Assembly (NCBI GenBank): GCA_021639925.1
Contig: JAJXEL010000040.1
Location: 1 to 14,798 of the forward strand
Reading direction: 5' to 3'
Length of the DNA: 14,798 nt
Source of the DNA: Alphaproteobacteria bacterium
Lineage (GTDB): Bacteria > Pseudomonadota > Alphaproteobacteria > CAAGCB01 > CAG-977
Within the stretch, counting starts at the first letter, position 1, and each line of letters begins with the position of its first letter. Position numbers and translations under genes: made by a program. Under the pieces are notes generated by a model. It did no database searches, was not told the DNA's origin, and saw nothing but the letters and a program-made list of their open reading frames with translations. Of the stretch, positions 1 through 7,174 are shown in pieces.

Positions 1-61
1 AGATAAATTAAGGTAAACTGAGTTTAGAATTTTCTTCCCTTTACGTCAAAAGGAGTTTGCA

Positions 62-745
62 ATGCGCTTCAGCCGCTTATTCGTTCTTTCGCTTGTTTTT
101 ACGGGATCTGCCCTGTCCGCACAGGCACAATATACGTCCAGATCGCCTGCGCCGGCCGAAACTGCGGCGAAAAAGACGCAAACAACCGCAGCCGCGCCGA
201 CAACCAGAACAAACCCGTATACCGGAACGGGCGCCGCTCCCGCGGCGCAGGCCGCAAAACCGCAGCAGCCGGCTCAGCCGGTGTTCCGCCCGCGGCCGCA
301 GCCCGCCGCCATGCCTCAGGCCGGGGACGACGAACTGCCTTCATTTGACGCTTTGGAAAAACCGGTCGCGGCCGCGCAGGGATCCGCGCAAGGATCCAAC
401 CTGCCCCCGCCCCCGCCGCCCAAAGGGGAAATCTGGTTTTACACCACTAATTTTTCTTACCGCGATCTGACGGGACGGACAATGAACTGTACCTGGAAAG
501 TCGTTTTGCAAAATAAAACGGACGCTGAAATTACACAGCTTCAAGTTGTTTATACTTTATTGGGAGAAGAAATTCCGGCCTCCTTTTCAAAAGTCGCTTC
601 GAATGCTTCGGTCGTCATGACACATGGCATGTTTTCAGAAAAATGTCCGGCGATCTCCCAGACCAAACCGAAGGTGCAAGTCGTTTCTTGCAAAATGGGA
701 ACAGCCATCGGTCAGGACTGTTCAAAATACATTGTCATAAAATAA
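62..745 (+). CDS. Secreted Pro/Ala-rich protein of unknown function with a four-cysteine C-terminal domain
   Basis: I do not recognise this 227-residue protein. Residues 1 to about 22 form a signal peptide (basic start, hydrophobic core, Ala-x-Ala near residues 20-22), so it should reach the periplasm or beyond. Residues about 25-120 are low complexity, rich in Ala, Pro, Gln and Thr, and end in six consecutive prolines; this looks like a disordered spacer. Residues about 122-227 look like a compact, probably beta-rich domain with four cysteines (C143, C195, C210, C220) that could form two disulfides. The ATG has a good Shine-Dalgarno (AGGAG at 51-55, six bases upstream). The lytic transglycosylase gene follows 15 bases later on the same strand, so the two are probably co-transcribed and a cell-wall-associated role is possible, but that is inference. 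Bases 1-61 hold only its leader; no convincing promoter is visible there. Confidence 0.85.
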   Translation: MRFSRLFVLSLVFTGSALSAQAQYTSRSPAPAETAAKKTQTTAAAPTTRTNPYTGTGAAPAAQAAKPQQPAQPVFRPRPQPAAMPQAGDDELPSFDALEKPVAAAQGSAQGSNLPPPPPPKGEIWFYTTNFSYRDLTGRTMNCTWKVVLQNKTDAEITQLQVVYTLLGEEIPASFSKVASNASVVMTHGMFSEKCPAISQTKPKVQVVSCKMGTAIGQDCSKYIVIK

Positions 746-760
746 TCCGGGCAAGTATCG

Positions 761-2536
761 GTGAATCGTTTTTTACGCCGCTTTGTTTTCTGGACGGGAA
801 TTTTTCTGTGTGCCGGCCGGGCGGTTCGCGCGGAAGAATTAATTCAATTAATTCCGCCGTCCGAAACGGAAAACACTGCTGAAACAGCTGTTTTATCGCC
901 GCTGGATAAAACTTTATATACCCAGATTTTTTCCCATTTGGATAACGGCGCCTTTAAAGAAGCGGAAATTTTGCTGGAAACGACACAAGACGATCTGTTG
1001 AAAGGATACGTTCTGGCCCAAATTTATCTGGCCGAAGAATCTCAGCCGACAAAAAAACAGCTGGGCGATTGGCTGAAAAAATATGCCGACCTGCCGATTG
1101 CGGAAGAAGTCTATAATCTGGCCGCCAGGAAAAAAGCGCCTTTGCCGCGCCAAAAACCGTCGGATCCCGCGGCGCATATGGCGGCCGGAGCCTGTACTTC
1201 CATACGGATAGCCGACCCGATTGATCTGGTTTTTTTCAAAAGAGCCGCCTATGTCCCCGAACCGGAACGCAAAAAAGTCCGCATGTCCATGCTGTATTTT
1301 TCTTCGGCGATCCGCCGCGGCAAAACGCTGGCCGCCAAGCTGCACTTAAATGAAAAACACGTCAAAAAACACCTGTCGCAAAAAGACCGCGACGATTCTC
1401 TGACAGCGCTGGCTTTCGCCTACTTTATCGACCGGCAGGACGAAAAAGCGTGGGAAACGATACAAGAACCGATCAAACGCGCGGACAAACGCAACCCGAC
1501 GGCCCATTGGGTTGCCGGATTAACGGCTTTTCGCATGCAAAAATGGGAAGAAGCAGAAAAGGCCTTTAAAACCCTGGCCGCCCACCCGAAAGCCATTCCG
1601 ACGCAAAGATCTGCCGCGGCTTTTTGGACAACGCGCGTTTTGTTAAAAACAAAGAAATACAGGGAAATCACGTCCTACCTGCAACAGGCGGCGACCGCCG
1701 CGCCGAATTTCTTTTACGGTATCCTGGCGCAAAGAGCGCTGGGCTGGCCGATCGGTCATTCCTGGAAAAATTCGGCTTTGGAAAAACCGGACATGGACGC
1801 CGTTTTAAAAGAACCCGGCGGACGCCGTGCCGTTGCTTTTGTTCAGATCGGGCAAATGGAATTCGCCGAAAAAGAACTGATAAAACTTTACGCCGAAAAG
1901 AAAAAACTGCGCAAGCAGCTGCTGGCCTATGCGGAATCCGTTACGGAATATCCGGATCTGAGTGTCCGCCTGTCCGCTTTGTCCGGAGAAATCGAAACGC
2001 CGGACGGCGACGACGCTCTTTTTCCCTATCCCAACTGGACGCCGACAAACGGCTGGCAGCTGGACAAAGCGCTGGTATACGCTTTCGTTCGTCAGGAATC
2101 CTGTTTTAAAAACAAGGCGTTCAGCAAAGCCGGCGCCCGCGGCGTCATGCAGCTGATGCCGTCAACGGCGCGGTTAATGGCGCGCCGGTTAAAACAACCT
2201 TACCAGCTCAGCCGGCTGCACAGGATTCCCTATAACCTGATGATCGGACAAGAACTGATCAAAACGCTTTTGAACTATAAAGCGATTGACGGCAATCTTT
2301 TAATGACCATCGCGTCTTACAACTGCGGGCCGGGCAATACGGTTAAATGGCAAAAACGCGAAGATTTCAAAGATGACCCTTTAATGTTTGTCGAAGCAAT
2401 CCCGTCACGTGAAACGCGCGGCTTTGTGAAAAAGGTTATGGGCAATTACTGGATCTATCGCAGCCTGTTCGGCCAGGATTTATCGTCAATCGACGACGTT
2501 TTGGCGGGGAAATACCCGGTTTATAAACCTCAATAA
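761..2536 (+). CDS. Soluble lytic murein transglycosylase, Slt70-like
   Basis: This 591-residue periplasmic enzyme should cleave the glycan strands of peptidoglycan with formation of 1,6-anhydromuramyl ends. A signal peptide covers residues 1 to about 24 (cleavage near AVRA|EE). Residues about 45-400 are a long alpha-helical, repeat-like region matching the superhelical domain of Slt70-type enzymes. Residues about 433-570 are the SLT catalytic domain: FVRQES with catalytic Glu446, then GARGVMQLMP (458-467), ASYNCGPGN (518-526) and the IPSRETRGFV and NYWIY motifs near 547-566. Cys replaces the usual Ala in AYNAG. The start is GTG at 761. It is the only in-frame start that keeps the signal peptide, but it has no clear Shine-Dalgarno, so translation may depend on the gene 15 bases upstream. 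Its 3' end overlaps the convergent penicillin-binding protein gene by seven bases. The family call is secure; the exact slt subtype is less so. Confidence 0.95.
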   Translation: MNRFLRRFVFWTGIFLCAGRAVRAEELIQLIPPSETENTAETAVLSPLDKTLYTQIFSHLDNGAFKEAEILLETTQDDLLKGYVLAQIYLAEESQPTKKQLGDWLKKYADLPIAEEVYNLAARKKAPLPRQKPSDPAAHMAAGACTSIRIADPIDLVFFKRAAYVPEPERKKVRMSMLYFSSAIRRGKTLAAKLHLNEKHVKKHLSQKDRDDSLTALAFAYFIDRQDEKAWETIQEPIKRADKRNPTAHWVAGLTAFRMQKWEEAEKAFKTLAAHPKAIPTQRSAAAFWTTRVLLKTKKYREITSYLQQAATAAPNFFYGILAQRALGWPIGHSWKNSALEKPDMDAVLKEPGGRRAVAFVQIGQMEFAEKELIKLYAEKKKLRKQLLAYAESVTEYPDLSVRLSALSGEIETPDGDDALFPYPNWTPTNGWQLDKALVYAFVRQESCFKNKAFSKAGARGVMQLMPSTARLMARRLKQPYQLSRLHRIPYNLMIGQELIKTLLNYKAIDGNLLMTIASYNCGPGNTVKWQKREDFKDDPLMFVEAIPSRETRGFVKKVMGNYWIYRSLFGQDLSSIDDVLAGKYPVYKPQ

Positions 2537-4413
2537 ACGTCTTCTTCCATCGGCGGCAGAGAAATATCACGCACGACTTTTCCCCAGATTTGCGCGGGCA
2601 GACTGCCGCCCGTTACTTTTTTCATCGGCGTTTCGTCGTCGTTTCCCACCCATATCCCCGCGGCTAATTCCCGCGTATAACCGATAAACCAGGCGTCACG
2701 GTAATTTTGGGTCGTCCCCGTTTTCCCTTTTGCCAGAACCGTCGGATTGGCTTTTTGACCCGTTCCGTGTTGAATAACGTCAATTAAAACGGAATCCAGT
2801 TCGGCGACATAACGCGGATTAACCAGCCTGGCGCGCCCGCTGTCCGACCGGGCGTACAGCACCTGCCCGTCCTGGCCCAGAATTTCCGTAATCCCGTAAG
2901 GCGTTACGGCAAATCCGCCGTTTAACAAAGACGCATACGCCGCGACCGCGTCAACCAGCCGCGTCTGGCAAACCCCCAAAGCAATGGCTCCGTTCGCTTC
3001 ACAGTCAGATCCGGCGATGCCGAATTTACGCGCCGTTTTTAATACGGAACGAACGCCTGTTTTTACAGCCGTGGCAACGGCTACCGTATTGACCGAATGG
3101 ACCAGAGCGTCATGCAGCGAAATGCGGCCGTAGTATTTTCCGCTGAAATTTTTAGGGCTCCAGCCGTTTAAATAAAGCGGCTTGTCTTCAACAAGATCTG
3201 CAGCCGAAGCCCCTTGTTCAAAAGCGGTCAAATAAACAAACGGCTTAATGGCCGACCCGATCTGCCGGCGGGCTTCAACCGCGCGGTTAAACTGGCTGGC
3301 ACGATAATCTTTTCCCCCTGTCATCGCCAGCACGGCGCCGTCCTGATCCATAATGATACCGGCCGCCTGCGTGACATTTTTTTCCTTTGCTTCGGCAGAG
3401 TTTAAGGCGTTTTTGATTTCTCTGTCCAATACAGCCTGCTTTTCAGGACGCAGCGTTGTTTTAACGGCGATATCCTGCCCGATGCTGCCCAGATAAGCTT
3501 CGGTTTCATCGGCGATCCAGTCCGTAAAATAAAAAACGGATTTATCTTTGTCTTTTTCGGCTACCGCGCCTGTTTCCGCAGCGTTCAAAGCCGTCTTCGC
3601 CGATACGAATCCGGCCTTGACCATATTGGCCAAAACCAGTCTGGCCCGCTTGTCCGCCGCCTGCGGGTGCGTCAACGGATTATAACGGGTCGGCGCTTTT
3701 AATACGCCGGCCAGAACAGCGGCCTGATACAGATTCAGATGTTTGGCTTTGACTCCGTAATATTTTTGCGCCGCAGCCTCAATCCCGTATGTTCCCGCCC
3801 CGAAATAAACGCGGTTCAAATAAATCGTCAGGATCTGGTCTTTGGTCAGTTTGTATTCCAGCCAGAAAGACAACAGCAATTCCTGCACTTTGCGCCGGAT
3901 CGTTTTTTCCGAAGACAAAAATAAATTTTTCGCCACCTGCTGCGTTAACGTGCTGGCTCCCTGCGCTTTGCGTCCTTTAATTATATTGACGGTCAAAGCG
4001 CGCGCGACGGAACGCGGATCGATTCCGAAATGCGAATAAAAACGTCTGTCTTCCGTCGCGATAACAGCCTGCGGCACATAAGCCGGCAGCCGCTTTAATT
4101 CTACGGGCCGCCCGTATTGCGCCCCGTAAGACGCGATTTCCGAACCGTCTGCCGCTAAAATATAAACCTTTGGCGCGCGCGTATTTTTAACGGCTTTTTC
4201 AATATCCGGCAAAGTCGCCGCGCAATATCCGACATAAACGGCGGCGACGGCGACAATGGCAAAGACGAATCGAATCGTCTTCCGGTTCAGAAAAAAAGCC
4301 TTCAGCAGCCCGATTCCTTTTGTCAGGCGCGAAAAACGCCGTTTTTGAGTTTTTTTTCCCGACTCGGCAGTTTTTTTGCGCTTTGCCGTCCGGTCCCCTG
4401 TCTTTTTTGTCAT
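2530..4413 (-). CDS. Class A penicillin-binding protein (PBP1A family), bifunctional transglycosylase/transpeptidase
   Basis: This 627-residue inner-membrane enzyme polymerises lipid II into glycan strands and cross-links them. It has a very basic cytoplasmic tail (residues 1-45) and one membrane helix (about 47-66). The GT51 transglycosylase domain shows catalytic Glu121 in ATEDRRFYSHFG, QGASTLTQQVAKNL (151-164) and a KLTKDQILTIYLNRVYFG-type block near 188-205. The transpeptidase domain has SxxK at Ser387-Lys390 (GSAIKPF), SVN at 440-442 and KTG at 564-566 (KGKTGTT). All catalytic residues are present, so both activities are expected. At 627 residues it is much shorter than E. coli PBP1A (850); the spacing between the two domains leaves little room for the OB-type insertion. 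The symbol mrcA/ponA would be reasonable but is not provable here. The leader contains a palindrome cluster (4420-4445). No terminator is visible after the stop codon. Confidence 0.96.
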   Translation of the reverse strand: MTKKTGDRTAKRKKTAESGKKTQKRRFSRLTKGIGLLKAFFLNRKTIRFVFAIVAVAAVYVGYCAATLPDIEKAVKNTRAPKVYILAADGSEIASYGAQYGRPVELKRLPAYVPQAVIATEDRRFYSHFGIDPRSVARALTVNIIKGRKAQGASTLTQQVAKNLFLSSEKTIRRKVQELLLSFWLEYKLTKDQILTIYLNRVYFGAGTYGIEAAAQKYYGVKAKHLNLYQAAVLAGVLKAPTRYNPLTHPQAADKRARLVLANMVKAGFVSAKTALNAAETGAVAEKDKDKSVFYFTDWIADETEAYLGSIGQDIAVKTTLRPEKQAVLDREIKNALNSAEAKEKNVTQAAGIIMDQDGAVLAMTGGKDYRASQFNRAVEARRQIGSAIKPFVYLTAFEQGASAADLVEDKPLYLNGWSPKNFSGKYYGRISLHDALVHSVNTVAVATAVKTGVRSVLKTARKFGIAGSDCEANGAIALGVCQTRLVDAVAAYASLLNGGFAVTPYGITEILGQDGQVLYARSDSGRARLVNPRYVAELDSVLIDVIQHGTGQKANPTVLAKGKTGTTQNYRDAWFIGYTRELAAGIWVGNDDETPMKKVTGGSLPAQIWGKVVRDISLPPMEEDVY

Positions 4414-4419
4414 CTTTTC

Positions 4420-4445
4420 TAAATAGGTTACTATTTATTAATAAA
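4420..4445. repeat. Overlapping palindromes in the divergent promoter region, possible operator
   Basis: TAAATAG-GTTA-CTATTTA (4420-4437) is a 7-4-7 inverted repeat. A second perfect 12-base palindrome, TTTATTAATAAA (4434-4445), overlaps it. Both lie in the 99-base gap between the penicillin-binding protein start (4413, minus) and the ribbon-helix-helix gene start (4513, plus). The position suits an operator for the small DNA-binding protein, or a hairpin in the leader of the penicillin-binding protein mRNA. The AT-rich composition makes chance palindromes fairly likely. I could not place a convincing -35/-10 pair in this gap. Confidence 0.4.
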
Positions 4446-4512
4446 GCTGGAACACAATCGAACCATAGACCTGAAGAGCTTAAAACCAAGTTAAATTCAA
4501 GGACCTTATATC

Positions 4513-4728
4513 ATGACAGCCGCGTTTTCCCCTCAAAAGAAACTTTCTTTGAAAATAGACGCTCCCCTTTATTCCCTGTTGGAAAAACAGGCAGACGAAA
4601 CCGGCGTCGGATTAAACGATTTTATTCAGCAGCTGCTGACGGACGCGATGGGCGATTGGTGCGAATACTGCGATACGCTGCGCCGTTTGTCGTCCGACGA
4701 TGAACCCAGACGTCTTTGTTTGAAATAA
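4513..4728 (+). CDS. Small ribbon-helix-helix (Arc/CopG-like) DNA-binding protein
   Basis: This 71-residue protein has the layout of a ribbon-helix-helix domain: a short strand of alternating residues (KLSLKID, 10-16), helix A (about 18-30, PLYSLLEKQADET), a turn, and helix B (about 33-47, LNDFIQQLLTDAM). Such proteins bind DNA as dimers through the paired strands and usually act as repressors or antitoxins. The C-terminal tail (48-71) is charged and holds a CxxxC-spaced pair (WCEYCD). No toxin-like gene sits beside it: upstream is the divergent penicillin-binding protein and downstream is a terminator. The ATG has AAGGA at 4499-4503, nine bases upstream. Autoregulation, or control of the divergent gene through the palindromes at 4420-4445, is plausible inference. 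A genuine gene is likely given the good ribosome site, sensible fold and dedicated terminator. Confidence 0.8.
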   Translation: MTAAFSPQKKLSLKIDAPLYSLLEKQADETGVGLNDFIQQLLTDAMGDWCEYCDTLRRLSSDDEPRRLCLK

Positions 4729-4738
4729 GTACGATCAT

Positions 4739-4768
4739 AAAAAAGCCGCTTTTGACTGCGGCTTTTTT
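4739..4768. terminator. Bidirectional intrinsic terminator between convergent genes
   Basis: The arms AAAAAAGCCGC (4739-4749) and GCGGCTTTTTT (4758-4768) pair perfectly around an eight-base loop. The T-run on the plus strand follows the ribbon-helix-helix gene, and the A-run gives a matching U-tract on the minus strand after the seven-gene operon, whose last stop is at 4776. One hairpin can therefore end transcription from both sides. Confidence 0.88.
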
Positions 4769-4775
4769 ATTCGTT

Positions 4776-5741
4776 TTAACGTGTTCTTCCGGCGATGGCC
4801 GCGATAACTGACGCATCAGGCTGCGGCCGGGAAAACTTTTCCGGATAATTTTCAACGCTTTTTCCCGCCGCCGGCGCGCGAGCCAGCAAATCGCTGATCT
4901 TTTCCGCGGATTCCTTGTTTACGGCGACATAATGCCCGCTTTCCAAAACTTTCGGATTTTCCGAAAAATAACAGCTGCCGTCATTGTTCAAACATAATTC
5001 TTTGACAATCCGCGCGGCGGACTGGGAAACCGAATATGTATCCGCTTTATGATCGCCCCGTTCTTCGCGACGGCGCATCATTTCAACCTGATACGCTTCG
5101 TCATAAGCCTTCTTTACCGGTTCATTGTCATACCAGGCCAGAAAAGCCGCCGTTCTGGCATGCCCGTTTTGCAAAGCGTTGTCTTCATACAAAGCGTATT
5201 CAAAGGCTTTCCCGATAGCGCGGTTGTCCGGCTGGCGGCAAAAAGCAAACAAAGGCCCCTCGTTTCCTTTTTCCATCATTTCGCCCAACGCCTGAACAGC
5301 CGTCGCCTGCGCGTCCGCTTCGACGGCACGGGTGCGCATAATATTCGTTTTAATCGTTTCCCGGCGGGGACGTTTATCATCGCTGGCATCATATTCGCCG
5401 CGTTCAAATTGACCGGCATGGCGGCATTCATGAATTAAAACGCCGACCAGAACATCGTCTTTGCTAACGGGATTCAGAATAATGTTTTTATTTTCTTTAT
5501 TGCACCCGCCGTTGCAGCCGAAAGCAAATTCCATACCCAGTTTATAGCCGGCTTTGCTGGCAATTTCCAACGTCTGCCGCCCGGTTTCGGATTCGACAAT
5601 CCGGTTAATCATGCCGGTAATACGTTCCTGAACGGATTTATCGCCGGCGATTTCAAACGGCGGCTGTAAATTCTGTTTTAAAGCCTCTGCGTTTTTCCCG
5701 GCGGGAACGGATTGTTCGAAATTTTGTTGTAAAACGGACAT
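4776..5741 (-). CDS. Putative zinc metallopeptidase with an HEXXH motif, last gene of the MCE operon
   Basis: This 321-residue protein carries HECRH at residues 104-108 within VLIHECRHAGQFERG, a classic zinc-metallopeptidase signature with His104 and His108 as zinc ligands and Glu105 as catalytic base. EADAQATA at 141-148 offers Glu141 or Asp143 as a possible third ligand, as in gluzincin-type enzymes. C76 and C80 (CNGGC) lie in the N-terminal half. It resembles the uncharacterised putative-metallopeptidase DUF families of alphaproteobacteria (DUF6782 comes to mind, from memory). There is no signal peptide or membrane helix, so it is probably cytoplasmic unless exported by another route. The start is ATG at 5741: the lipoprotein stop TAA shares its last base with it (TAATG), and AAGG lies nine bases upstream. 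The open frame runs on to 5918, but that part overlaps the lipoprotein gene. The substrate is unknown, and peptidase activity is inferred from the motif only. Confidence 0.85.
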   Translation of the reverse strand: MSVLQQNFEQSVPAGKNAEALKQNLQPPFEIAGDKSVQERITGMINRIVESETGRQTLEIASKAGYKLGMEFAFGCNGGCNKENKNIILNPVSKDDVLVGVLIHECRHAGQFERGEYDASDDKRPRRETIKTNIMRTRAVEADAQATAVQALGEMMEKGNEGPLFAFCRQPDNRAIGKAFEYALYEDNALQNGHARTAAFLAWYDNEPVKKAYDEAYQVEMMRRREERGDHKADTYSVSQSAARIVKELCLNNDGSCYFSENPKVLESGHYVAVNKESAEKISDLLARAPAAGKSVENYPEKFSRPQPDASVIAAIAGRTR

Positions 5742-6340
5742 TATCTTTGACCTTTTTTCAAATTTTTCAGCGCGTAATCGGCAATGGTATTCCCCAGATC
5801 CTTCAACAACCGCTGTTCCGCACGCACGACGTCCGCATACGTATCGCCGACAGGAGCAACCAAAGTAGACCGCGTCCGGTAAATCATATTGCCGGAATTT
5901 GACATAATTGTCCACCATGTATCCAGTACGGCTTCTTTATCAAAAGTCGCATCAAATCTTAAAACTTCGACAAACAGACGGTAAGGAAACAAATCCCGGT
6001 TCAGATTAATCTGTTTGGCGGCGGGATACCCCATGCGTTCGGAAATGGCGCCGGCCAAAACACGGGGAAAAACGTCGCTCAGCTGTTCCGCCCAGCGGTT
6101 GAATTCAGAAGCCGTCAAAGTCACCGAATCGGCCTGCCGGATAACGATCTGCGGCTTGTCCAGATAATTCGGAATAAAAACCGGTTCAATGCCGATCAAA
6201 ATACGGTCCGCGCTTTTTAACGTTACGCTTTGTTCGGGCAAAACGCTGTTATCCAGAACATAAAACGTTGACGGACGTGAAAAACCGCATGCCCCCATAA
6301 AAACGGCGGCGGCAAAAATCAGACAAAAACGCTTTTTCAT
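5741..6340 (-). CDS. PqiC/YmbA-like ABC transport auxiliary lipoprotein of the MCE system
   Basis: This 199-residue lipoprotein has a lipobox MGAC with Cys18 as the lipidated residue. The mature part begins STFYVLD and contains the family features PVFIPNYLDKPQIVIR (near 53-68) and the FNRWAEQL stretch (near 80-87) seen in PqiC/DUF330 (ABC_trans_aux) proteins. In the known Pqi system such lipoproteins sit in the outer membrane and work with MCE proteins that bridge the periplasm, so here it most likely receives or docks the MlaD-type protein encoded just before it. Its ATG overlaps the mlaD stop as ATGA (6337-6340) and is preceded by a strong AGGAGG site, so it is translationally coupled. It in turn overlaps the metallopeptidase start by one base. 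The identification rests on motif similarity and context, which agree. Confidence 0.88.
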   Translation of the reverse strand: MKKRFCLIFAAAVFMGACGFSRPSTFYVLDNSVLPEQSVTLKSADRILIGIEPVFIPNYLDKPQIVIRQADSVTLTASEFNRWAEQLSDVFPRVLAGAISERMGYPAAKQINLNRDLFPYRLFVEVLRFDATFDKEAVLDTWWTIMSNSGNMIYRTRSTLVAPVGDTYADVVRAEQRLLKDLGNTIADYALKNLKKGQR

Positions 6341-7164
6341 CGGGATCCTCCTTTTCCTCTTAACAACGCTTCAGGGTGACGTTCCAGATAATCCGACCAG
6401 TTGCGCAAAGACTGGGCCGCAGCGCTGAAATTGCGCAACATTTTATTTAAATCCAGCATTGTTCTGGAATCTTCGTCAAAAGAATTTAACGCATTTTCCA
6501 TTTTCTGGGCAACCTGAGACAAAGAACGCGTCAATGTCGAAACGTCTTTCATGACCGCCGGCGAATCATTGTTAACCAGACGGATCAGCTCGTTGGCTTC
6601 GACCAGCAGACTGTTCAAATTCGTCATCGTCTGGCGCAGCGGAAGTTCCTGCAAAGTCTGCAGCAGCTCTTCGCCCGTTGACGGCAGAGTCGGAATTTCA
6701 ATTATTTTCGGATTGTGTTTTTGCAAAACAACCGGCGTTCCGGGATAATAACTCAGCCCGATCATCATCTGCCCGGTCAGCAAACTTTGATTTTCCAGTT
6801 TTGCCCGCAGCCCTTTTTCGATCATTTTATCGGTAAATTCCTGAACATCTTCTTTGGAACGGCCGCTGGAATTTAAAACGACAAAGCTGTTTTCATTCGT
6901 TTCGATATAAACGGGAATCTGAATTTCCATCGTCTGAACGTCCGTTACCAGCGAAATTCCGATTACCCGTCCGATCGGCACGCCGTTAAACACGACCGGA
7001 GAACCGACGTTTAATCCTTTGATCGACCCTTGAAAATACAAAACATACTTAATCGAACGCGAAAAAAATCTGTCCTGATTAATCAGCAGAAAAGTCGCGA
7101 TAAAAATAAAAAACGCTGCCAGAATAAAGACACCGATTAATTTTGGATTTGCTTTTTGAACCAT
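6337..7164 (-). CDS. mlaD: MlaD-like MCE domain protein (substrate-binding part of the lipid ABC transporter)
   Basis: This 275-residue protein is the periplasmic MCE subunit of a phospholipid ABC transporter. An N-terminal membrane anchor covers residues about 9-28. The single MCE domain (about 38-115) shows the family pattern KGLNVGSPVVFNGVPIGRV and continues to the GLRAKLENQSLLTGQ block near 118-132. Residues about 165-275 are mostly helical, with heptad-like hydrophobic spacing, and end in YLERHPEALLRGK, a C-terminal signature common in MCE proteins of this class. E. coli MlaD (183 residues) lacks such a long tail; the extra helices could extend toward the outer-membrane lipoprotein. The start ATG at 7164 has AGGGA a few bases upstream, and mlaF ends ten bases before it. 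The symbol is by family; the gene could equally be named as a generic MCE protein. Confidence 0.93.
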   Translation of the reverse strand: MVQKANPKLIGVFILAAFFIFIATFLLINQDRFFSRSIKYVLYFQGSIKGLNVGSPVVFNGVPIGRVIGISLVTDVQTMEIQIPVYIETNENSFVVLNSSGRSKEDVQEFTDKMIEKGLRAKLENQSLLTGQMMIGLSYYPGTPVVLQKHNPKIIEIPTLPSTGEELLQTLQELPLRQTMTNLNSLLVEANELIRLVNNDSPAVMKDVSTLTRSLSQVAQKMENALNSFDEDSRTMLDLNKMLRNFSAAAQSLRNWSDYLERHPEALLRGKGGSR

Positions 7165-7174
7165 CGTCTTTCCC

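Noticed and set aside
62..470. Alternative Arg/Pro-rich frame overlapping the first gene (57-470)
   Set aside because: It has extreme composition and no domain, while the overlapping frame has a signal peptide, a ribosome site at correct spacing and a structured C-terminal domain.
2518..2529. GGTTTATAAACC palindrome near the end of slt, considered as a terminator
   Set aside because: It has no loop and no T-run on either strand, is low in GC, and lies within the coding sequence; it cannot form a useful terminator hairpin.
4199..4489. 96-residue open frame on the minus strand over the PBP start
   Set aside because: It is a shadow of the PBP N-terminus in another frame with no recognisable domain; the real gene in the other frame has all family motifs.
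5742..5918. Possible 59-residue N-terminal extension of the metallopeptidase
   Set aside because: It lies wholly inside the lipoprotein gene in another frame, is Cys/Arg-rich and unlike the rest, while an ATG with good ribosome spacing and a TAATG junction exists at 5741.
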